NCBI GenBank assembly: GCA_010015655.1
Contig: ML976661.1
Location: forward strand, 1,293,357-1,357,356
DNA from: Bimuria novae-zelandiae CBS 107.79
Taxonomy: Eukaryota > Ascomycota > Dothideomycetes > Pleosporales > Didymosphaeriaceae
Direction: 5' to 3'
DNA length: 64,000 nucleotides
Shown: positions 56,258 to 64,000 of the stretch, in pieces
Layout: every line of letters starts with the position of its first letter
Position numbering within the stretch: the stretch's first letter is position 1
Position numbers and translations under genes: made by a program
The notes under the pieces: generated by a model
What the model was told of the DNA's origin: nothing
Seen by the model: only the letters and a program-made list of their open reading frames with translations
The model's database searches: none

Positions 56258-57377
56258 CTGTGCCTTGGCAGACGATGCGCGTCGTCTGACAATGCGCACG
56301 CCACCAAAAGTCATCCCAACTTCGACACGTCATAACTCTACCAATATGGACCCGATTTAAGCTATGATTAACGATATCAAATCGCTAAGACTAGGAGAAG
56401 AATACTTATATACCTAAATAATTAAAAAGTATACTATTATACAATTAACTTTAACCTGAAGTCACTAAGTAGTAACTTAATTATATATAATAATAAGCTG
56501 TAACCGCTAAAACCTTAGTCTATAGTAAGAAGCAGAGTTTCTATAATATATTAAGTACTTTACTAAACGTAGCCTTCCTTTTATATAGCCTATATTATAG
56601 AGATTTGCCTTTATAATAACTAAAAAGGATATTAGCTTAGTATAGGTTAATTATTTTATCTAGCGTCACGCTAAATCTCTAGTATTATAATAAATAACTA
56701 GTATTAATAATCATTAGTATAAAGCTAATTCCCTTAAAAAATATAGACTCTATTTTAAACTTCTATAATGGAAAATAGAGTAATATTAGATTAAGCCTTA
56801 GTATAGTTATAATATAGACAAGAAAGGCTTCCTGCTTGGCATTACCTCCCGCTTAAAGAGGATCTTTAATAGGCCTCTATACGAAAGTAAGGCTATAAGG
56901 CAAGTTATCTAGGATGGTAGCTATAAATAAATATTAATTATTGTCTGTATATACGCCGACGGATCTGTCCTAGATCCAGCTCTAATTTATTAGGCCACCT
57001 CTACGGATATATAATCTAGTTAGATAGAGGACCTTAATCCTTAATACTATAAGGCTTTTATTATAGTATTATAATTTAGTAACATAAATAATTAGATAGG
57101 CCTTATATAGCTTTAATAGGTATTTAATTGCCTTATAAAGTTAAAAACTAGATAATTACATTAACTATTTATTCTTAATAGCCATAAATTTTATATTATT
57201 ATAGATTTTATTAACTATTGTAATAATTATAGGATCATATTAGCTATTTATTTACCTTATTTAATTTATATATTATAGTCTCTTAATATTTGCATGTTTA
57301 AGCCTCTATTAATAGTATATTTAAACGAGCTAATGGCCTTTTAATAAAATAGCTATGGGTTAGCCTTCATTGCCAAA
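56258..57377 (+). mobile_element. Second Fot1/pogo-like element, opposite orientation, 3' cut by an LTR
   Basis: After TA at 56256-56257 the end CTGTGCC..GCGCACGCCACC begins. It aligns with the terminal repeat of the neighbouring element (shared GTGCC, ACGCCACC and CCCAACTT..GAC..CG). The two elements thus stand head to head with 13 bp between them. The transposase is on the plus strand. At 57378 a gypsy LTR begins, and the rest of this element, including its other terminal repeat, was not found. Confidence 0.75.
56815..57375 (+). pseudogene. Fot1/pogo transposase core of the second element
   Basis: The decayed frame reads KKGFLLGITSRLKRIFNRPL at about 56820, then CIYADGSVLDPALIY at about 56955. 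Near 57180-57260 come LNSHKFYIIIDFINYCNN and ILAIYLPYLIY, which match the D(G)H.SH..FI.YC and LAIYPPH.TH.LQPLD blocks around the second and third catalytic residues of Fot1-type transposases. In both, catalytic Asp appears as Asn. NELMAF ends the readable part. Confidence 0.8.
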
Positions 57378-57824
57378 TGTTACGAGTTCAAGGAACCTGG
57401 ATTATGACACCACGACTAAGGTAAAAGGGGAGGGGTGAATAATGTGGTGCTATAGCAAGCCTGTAAGGACTCGCGGGACTACTTAGGTTAGCCAGGGTCA
57501 CGTAACCCCGATACGACAGTGGCTCCGGATCAAGGTGATCCGCCAAGAGGTTTAGATTACCCAGAGGCAGAGGAAGAAACAGACTAGTATATAGTATAAT
57601 AATTCTCCTATTATTATTTCTCTTTTTTATAGTTAACTTATATATCTTCTGCACGAGTACGTTCTCTATATAGACTAATAGTTATTTTATTTATTATAAC
57701 ATTAGATTATATAGCCACGCGCTAAGTTATCGCATTAACTTATACTAGTAAATAATTTATAAAGTATTACTTTAGCCTTACTACCTTAACTTAAATTAGA
57801 CTAAGGTGTAAGCGCCTTATAATA
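57378..57824 (+). repeat. Gypsy LTR of the same family as 32174-32650
   Basis: The LTR begins TGTTACGAGTTCAAGGAACC and ends TTATAATA (447 bp). It matches the 477-bp LTRs throughout and is less mutated in its first half. The following bases CTTTAAATACCTTATAGTG match the sequence after the 5' LTR at 32651, so this is a 5' LTR plus the start of an interior rather than a solo LTR. Confidence 0.85.
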
Positions 57825-59470
57825 CTTTAAATACCTTATAGTGTAATAGCTAGACTAAGTATAACCCTAGCTACCCTAGTAGCTAAGCTTATTATTACTC
57901 TAAGCCCTCTGGCTCCCACGGCCTAGAGTGTAGCTGTAAAAAGCGCCCTGACTACGGGCGACTCAGTCTATCCACAGTACTAAGGCGATCCCTTAGAGAG
58001 GGAAGAGAAGGGCTGCGGCGAGGGAAGTAGATAGGCGGAAGGCCCGGATAGCGCCAGTCTAGAGCGGACTAGGGCCGTCGAGGGCCCTCGACCTACGACT
58101 CGTGACAAAGGCTCTTTTCTTTAAGGGTCTTAACCGCGAGAATAAGCACGTAATAACTAGCCTAATTAGGCCTTACGTATTACGTAAGCTAATAACGTAA
58201 GCTAAATCTTAGGCTTACACTAAGGCCTAAAACCCTTATTCTTACTTTCTACTTGGCGGCTTACCTCATCCTAGAGGCTCCCTAACCCGTAAGTACGACC
58301 TAGCCAATCTATAGTAGTCTAGGGTGCCTGACCCTAGATGCCCCCTATTTTGGTACCTAGCCGCTCCAAATTTGGGGGTCGTGAAGGTAGACTAACCTGG
58401 TGCAGGCCTGCCAAGTCGTCCCTATACTTATTACTTCTCCACCGCCCTCTTTAGCAACCTTCGGACTTTATTTAGATATACCTACGCTATTTGGCACCAT
58501 AAGTACCGTAAACGCTATTTTTAAGGCCCTAGTTAATAAGGCGCGTGCAAGCGCGGTTAGTACTATTAACCTATACTATACCTGCCTTCCTATTATCCTA
58601 GATAGCCTTAAGTAGTCTAATTACAAGAAGATAAAGCTTTGCTAGTTTTAGGTTAAGGAGATGCGTCGTGTCTAGTCTAGGGTAGTATATGTTAATCTTA
58701 GCCTAATAGATTTAGAGAACTATAATTCGATCTGCCGCTGCGATGCCTACTACGGTGGTAGTAAGAATTATTAGCAGGTAAGTTGGCGCTTTAAGGGTTA
58801 TGTAAGGGTTTCAAGGCTAATTAGTAGCAGATACCTAAAGACAACTTAGAGAACGTGTTAAGTACCTTAATTACCCTTATGCCGCGCTTGAGCCAAATTA
58901 ATGCGTACATATGTGACGAGATCGACCTTTCTAGATTAAATAAGGCATTAGTAAAGGCTACCGCGCAGGTACTAGAGACGGAATAGAGTAATATTATTAT
59001 ATAAGTGTTATCTAGTGTAGTTAAGGGTTATCTAGACTAAGTCGCATAGGGCCACCAGATCCAAATTCTGCAGAAACCCGTTGACCTCCTACCACTTAGG
59101 TTATGACACCTAGCCTCCTAAGGAGATTATTCCGGTGGTAGGCCTCTCTATTAAGGAGAAGCGGAAGAGGAAAGCTTCTGCTATAGAGGGGGGTAGTCTA
59201 ACCTCCTTAGTTACTACTAGTGCTCTTACCCCTAGGCGCAAGAAGGATGCTCCTAAGTTAGTAAGAGTCCTTAACTCTAATCCTAAGTTATTAATGCTAA
59301 TTTAGGGTAGTTAGCGTTTAAGGCTAGTGTCCTAGCCACGCTAGACTTCCTCGCGAAGGAAGTAAAGAAGAAGATTAAGAGTAAGGGTAGTTAAAAGACT
59401 TTCTAGCAAGCCTACGAGTCTAAGCGCCTAACTAATTAAGAGGGTTATTTAGTATAATTTAGGGATTCCT
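57825..59470. other. Unassigned repeat interior, moderately mutated
   Basis: The part from 57900 to 58100 is GC-rich and has no long ORF. A plus-strand frame from about 58400 (open 58400-58615) reads FKALVNKARASAVSTINLYY and continues through stops as SNYKKIKLC. Near 59110-59250 PPKEIIPVVGLSIKEKRKRK shows a basic, nuclear-signal-like stretch. This could be gag-like or a non-autonomous element's ORF; I do not recognise the family. A boundary with the minus-strand chromovirus lies somewhere near 59.4-59.8 kb. Confidence 0.4.
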
Positions 59471-59479
59471 GCCCCTATT

Positions 59480-62400
59480 AACGGTGTCCGGATTTTATTC
59501 ACGTTCTATACCCTTAGGCGGTTTTAGTTAGGTTTTGGTTGGCTATAATTGCGTTGGGTATGGTCTAAATAGGCTTGTAAGCCTCTGTTAGGCCCTAAGA
59601 GGCGTGAATAGGCCTAGATAGCTTGTTCTAGTCTTTAGTCTATTTAAGAATCCTTTGCCCTGTTTATTCTAGTATTTCGTAGCCTATAAAGTGTACTCTC
59701 TAGGGTAATCTATTACTAATTACTATCGAGTGCTGTCTTCCTCCTTCTCTAGGGGGGCGACCCCGCCTCTTAGGCTCCTGTCTAGGGCGACCTTTAGTCT
59801 CCTTATCTAAGCCCTTTAGGAACTACTTTATTGCCCCTTTAGAGATCTCCTTTATAGACAACTACTAGTTCTTATTGCTATTGTATCCTTTCTACTTAAC
59901 TTTATATAGCTATTCTCCGTCCTGGAGTACCCTAGATCTAATTCCTTTAATTAGGTATATATCCTCCCCTGCTTATAGTATAATAACTTTAGGCGGGCTT
60001 TGCTCCTGTTGTAGCAGTCCTTTTAGGGCTGCCTGGTTTAGGAGAGACACATAGAATACTAGGTGAATGTTAAAGTCCTTTGGCAGCTCTAGCTTATATG
60101 CCTATTAACTAATCTGCTATTTTACCCTATAGGGACCCTAGGACTTGTAGTTAAGTTTCTTCTTAGGCCTAGTTAACCGTATGTTGCGGGCGTTAAGGTA
60201 TACTATGTCCCCTACTATAAAGGTTTGGGCCTTATGCTTCCTGTTGTACCACGTCGCCTGGTACGCCTGTGCCCTAAGGATCGCTTGGGTTATCTAGGCC
60301 CTAGTCTGGGCTAGAACTGCCGCTCTGGCCCTTGCCGTAGGTACCAACCCGCGCAGTTGTACTTCTCGGGGTAGGCCTACTATTAGTAGATTTAGGCTAT
60401 ACACTACAACAAATAGCGACACTCCTGTAGAGCTATAGATACTATTATTGTACAAATATTCTGCTTTGGATAGAAGGTCCGCCCAATTAGATTGTTCGTA
60501 GTTATAGAACACTCGAAGGTACTATTTAAGCGTTTAGTTCTATCGTTCTATCTATCCATCTATCTGCGGGTAGAAGGCAGTAGAGAGGAGTTACTTAGTT
60601 CTTAAATATTAAGTAAAGGTGCTCTAATAAGCTAATATAAATAGGCTGCCTTTGTCCGTAACTATTAACTTTAGAGGGCCGTGTAGGCGCAGAACCTCTC
60701 TTCTAAAGACTTTAGCTAGCTTTACTGCCTTTAGGTCCTTTCGCGTGGGGATATAGTGTGCCATCTTAGAAAACTAGTTAATAATTACTAGGATGCTGTT
60801 ATAACGATAGGCTCTGGATTTACTCTTAGGTAGATCTATTACTATGTCTATAGCGATGTCCTCTTAGATACCCCTTAGGACTAGCAGGCTATTAAGTTGG
60901 CCGTGCGTTGCGTGTTAGACAGGTTTTGCCCTAGAGTACGCTTAATAGGTCCAGACGTAGTCCTTTACGTATTATTAGACACTAGGCTACTAGAACTTTT
61001 ATAGCACTAGCTCTAAGGTCCTAGCGAAGCTAAAATGGCCCGCAAGGGGGTTATTATAGTATTATTAAAGAACGTGTACCCTCGCCAGAGGTGGCACGTA
61101 TAGCCTATTCTTGTACTGTAATAGGTTGGCCGGTCTAATCATCTAGCGCTTTAGCCATTCTGGCTTTGCCATCTCTGGCCCTTAGAGGTACTAGAGGATT
61201 CGTTCTATAGTTTTGTCTCCCTGGCTATTTCTCTTTAATAGCTCTACTATAGGGTAAGCGCTTGCTAAATCGTTTGCCACCGCCTCCTTAGTTACTAACG
61301 TTTTAGGTCTAGCGATCCTCGTTGCTGCCACTAGTCTAGGGCTTCCTGCCTACTTTAGTAGCTATAGGCTGCCTGCCACGCCTGCTTTGTCTAAAGCGTT
61401 GCCTTTCAGCTATAACTTATGCTATAGGGCCTTAAGGAGTCTCTACTAGGAACTGCCTGTTCCGCCTAAGCTTGTTTCCTCCTTTAACTTGTAGTTAGGT
61501 CTCTATAATAGTCTGTTAGCGGGATTTGTCCTTCCTAAATAGTGTTTAATTTTGAAATTAAACGTCGTAAGCTATTCGGCCCACCTTGCCTGCTATCTAG
61601 TTAGGACTTTTATAGATATAAACCCTTACAGGTTAGCATAGTTAGTTAGAAGCTTAACCTTCTTGCTAACACCCTCTAGGTAGTGTTGCTAATACTTAAA
61701 AGCTTTAATAATTACTAGTAACTCGCTATTATGCGTATTATAGTTTTGTTCTGCCTAGTTTATCTTGCGCGAATAAAAAGCAACTAGGTGCTATCGTAGC
61801 TTTTTATATTTGTCTAGTTGTGGTTAGCTTAAGATACCCGAGATCGCGAAACCTAAAGCGTTAGTTTCTACTTTTAAGGGTCTTCTAGGGTTAAAGTAGG
61901 CTAGTAAGGGCCTTTGTATAAAGCTCTCTTTTAGCTAGTAAAAGGAGGCCTTAGCCTGCTTTAGTAGGCTTATTATAACTAATTCCTTAAGTCTCTATCG
62001 CTATTTACCCTTAGTGGCTCCCTCTAGCCTTCTTGTTAGGGCGTGAAGGGGTGCCGCCACTTAAGAGAATTCTTCTATAAACCTTTAATAGTAGTTAGTA
62101 AAGCTAAGGAAGATCCTAACTACTTAGACTAAGTTTAGTTTAGGCTAATCTTTTATAGAGGCAACGCGGTCCTCCTCTATCTTTACGCCGTCTAGGGATA
62201 CTATAAAGCCTAGGTATCCCACCTTGCGTGTGTGAAATTCGCATTTAGACAGTTTAGCGTATAGCCGGCGTTTAATAAGGCGTTCTAGCACTGTCTAAAC
62301 GTGCTAGATGTGTTCCTCCTTTGTCTTAGAGTAGATAAGGATATCGTTGAGGTACACAATACAGTAGATGTCGAGAAGGTCTAATAGTGTATTATTAATA

Positions 62401-64000
62401 TAGCTTTAGAAGGTCGCAGGCGCGTTTGTTAAGCCAAAAGGCATTATTATGTATTTGTACTATTTATACCTTATTTAGAAGGCTGTCTTCCATTCATCTC
62501 CTGCCCTAATTCGGACGCGGTGGTAGGCGTCCCTTAGGTCTAGTTTAGTGTAGATCTAGACATCCCCTAGTCAGTCAAGGGATTTCTATATCAAGGGAAG
62601 TAAGTATTAGTTCTTTATTATAACTACATTTAGTCCCTTATAGTCAACGCAGAGGCGGAGGCCTCTATCCTTTTTCTTTACAAAAAGGATTAGTGCCCCG
62701 GCGCTCAATCGCGATAGTTAAATAAAGCCTTATTTAAGGTTCTTCTAGATATAGTCGCGCAGAACTGCCAACTCTAACTCTAATAGACTATAGAGTGGTC
62801 TAAAAGGCACTTCCTTGCCTTCCTCGATATCGATCTTTATCTCGTGGGGGCCATGGTTAGTAAGGATGCTTGCGGCTTCTTCGAAGAAGGCTTCCTCCCA
62901 CTGTTCCCAGTATTCTTTAGGTAGCGTCCCGGGTGGGCCTCCTAATGTGTCCTTTAGGGTGGCATACATAATAAAATAGTTATTTGCTATGTCTTTGGCC
63001 GTGCTAGCGAACTCTTCTACTAATTTGGTAGAGATCTTAGTCTATTTGCGCTTCCCATGGGCGAAGCGGATGGTCTTATTATAGAAGTTTGCGATGGGGC
63101 TCCATTCTGCTAGCTAGGGCATTCTTAGGACCATGTCAAATCTACTAATGTTACTAACTATAAACAGGTAACTATCGCTCTTAGTTTTACCGCGATTGTC
63201 TATAATGGTGTAGGGGAGCTTCGCCTGGCCTAGAACGCCTAAGTCTTGTCTATTCAGCGCCACGTAGCGTTTGCCTTTTATTATCGTTACCGCAACCCCT
63301 AACCGCTTTATTAGATTGCTACTAACGAAATTTGCTTTAGCTCTACAGTCTACTAGGGCTTTAATCTATTATTAGTTGCCCTTATGCTGTACTTTACCGT
63401 CCAGCGCGATTAGTAAGCCACTACTCCTATCCCTAGGGGTCCTTGCAACTGCGACTAGTTATTATTAACTTTTATTATAGTTAATCTTGCCTATAGACTG
63501 TTAGGCCTCCTAGTCTACAGCTTGTCTTTCCCCGCCTCGGCCTTGTACTTTGAACAGGACGCCTTATAATAGCCTAGTTCGTGGCAGTAGAAGTATTAGT
63601 CCTTATCCCTGTCCTCTACTACCTAAGCCTTCTTCTTGTTGTCCTTATCGCGACAGTCGCTATCGTGGCGTCTTTAGTATAGTCTTGTGTTATTTAACCT
63701 AGATCGCTTTCGATCGCGCCTTTTATTAGCTAGCTTGTTAAGGAAGTTGTTATTAACATTATATATACATTATTTCCTTAACTTATAAGGTTTTAACGCT
63801 TACTAATATATATTTACCTTTACTTCTAAGCAAGAAAGGCTCTTCTATTCGCGTAGCTACTATTTAAGGCGTTTTTAGATTTTCTTATCTAGTGCCGTGT
63901 AAAAGTTATTAATATAGTCTTTATTATTATTATCTAAGGCCTTTTCTAGGTCGCATTCCTCCTATTAGTCCTTAAGGTAGTTAAGGAGTTCTATAAGGGT
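59480..64000 (-). mobile_element. Ty3/gypsy chromovirus, 5' end beyond the window
   Basis: The minus-strand gag-pol runs from the right edge leftward in the order zinc knuckle, protease, reverse transcriptase, RNase H, integrase, chromodomain, which defines chromoviruses. RIP-type stops are frequent but fewer than in the 32-kb gypsy. The 3' LTR should lie left of about 59800 but was not delimited. It is not the same copy as the truncated element at 24.6-27.1 kb, though the proteins are of similar type. Confidence 0.85.
59820..63640 (-). pseudogene. Chromovirus gag-pol, RIP-mutated
   Basis: On the minus strand the zinc knuckle near 63550-63595 reads YFYCHELGYYKASC, with the first Cys and the His changed to Tyr. 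The protease region near 63050-63380 contains LVDCRAKANFVSS. The RT start is well preserved at 62745-62969 (FFEEAASILTNHGPHEIKID, then EGKEVPFRPLYS). RT and RNase H continue to about 61550. The integrase end at 60294-60512 reads YEQSNWADLLSKAEYLYNNS and STGVS. A chromodomain lies near 59830-59990 (RSRVLQDGE, then LYKVK, stop, KGYNSN). Trp codons of the chromodomain are TAG. The protein would copy, insert and target the element to heterochromatin. Confidence 0.85.

Noticed and set aside
56142..56333. 63-codon minus-strand ORF
   Set aside because: It covers the joined terminal repeats of two transposons; the open frame comes from GC-rich inverted repeat sequence.
1..64000. Giant Starship-type element with a tyrosine-recombinase captain
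   Set aside because: I looked for one because cargo-like genes sit among repeats, but no recombinase ORF or suitable borders are visible in this window.

Overview
The window looks like an AT-rich, gene-poor block of a filamentous ascomycete chromosome, probably Dothideomycetes (class level is inference). The evidence is short introns (52-73 nt) with GT..AG ends and CTAAC/CTAAT-type branch sites, a HET-domain gene, a fungal APH-like kinase gene, and a dense load of Ty1/copia, Ty3/gypsy chromovirus, Tad1-like LINE, hAT and Fot1/pogo transposons. Most transposon DNA carries repeat-induced point mutation (RIP). Coding frames are recognisable but broken by TAG/TAA at former Trp/Gln codons, catalytic Asp has become Asn, CpA/TpG is scarce and TpA is very common, while CpG is still plentiful.

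Layout. 1-1300: array of a palindromic GAACNNGTT motif. 2657-4456: HET-domain pseudogene. About 4460-10262: minus-strand LINE. 10.3-13.3 kb: repeat debris, including a 17-bp tandem repeat and a Fot1/pogo remnant. 13277-18900: complete copia element (5-bp target duplication). 19359-19613: solo LTR. 19929-23275: complete hAT element (8-bp duplication). About 24.1-27.12 kb: gypsy element cut off inside its reverse transcriptase. 27688-29179: intact DPH1. 29.5-30.1 kb: a dispersed 31-bp repeat family. 30255-31290: APH-like pseudogene. 31.9-45.1 kb: three-level nest of a hAT-like remnant split by a gypsy element (32174-44673), itself split by a minus-strand copia (34118-39231). 45.1-51.4 kb: mixed repeat debris with a chromovirus integrase-chromodomain tail. 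51537-53131: intact FAD-dependent oxidoreductase. 53525-53732: solo LTR. 54223-57377: two Fot1-like elements head to head. 57378 onward: gypsy LTR, unresolved sequence, then a minus-strand chromovirus running off the right edge.

Only two genes look functional: DPH1 (first step of diphthamide formation on translation elongation factor 2) and a single-gene flavin oxidoreductase of the type found in fungal secondary metabolism. They share no pathway; each is an unmutated GC-rich island between repeats. HET and APH-like genes are pseudogenes whose stop codons are C-to-T type, so mutation has reached some single-copy-looking neighbours. The nested elements give a relative order of insertions.
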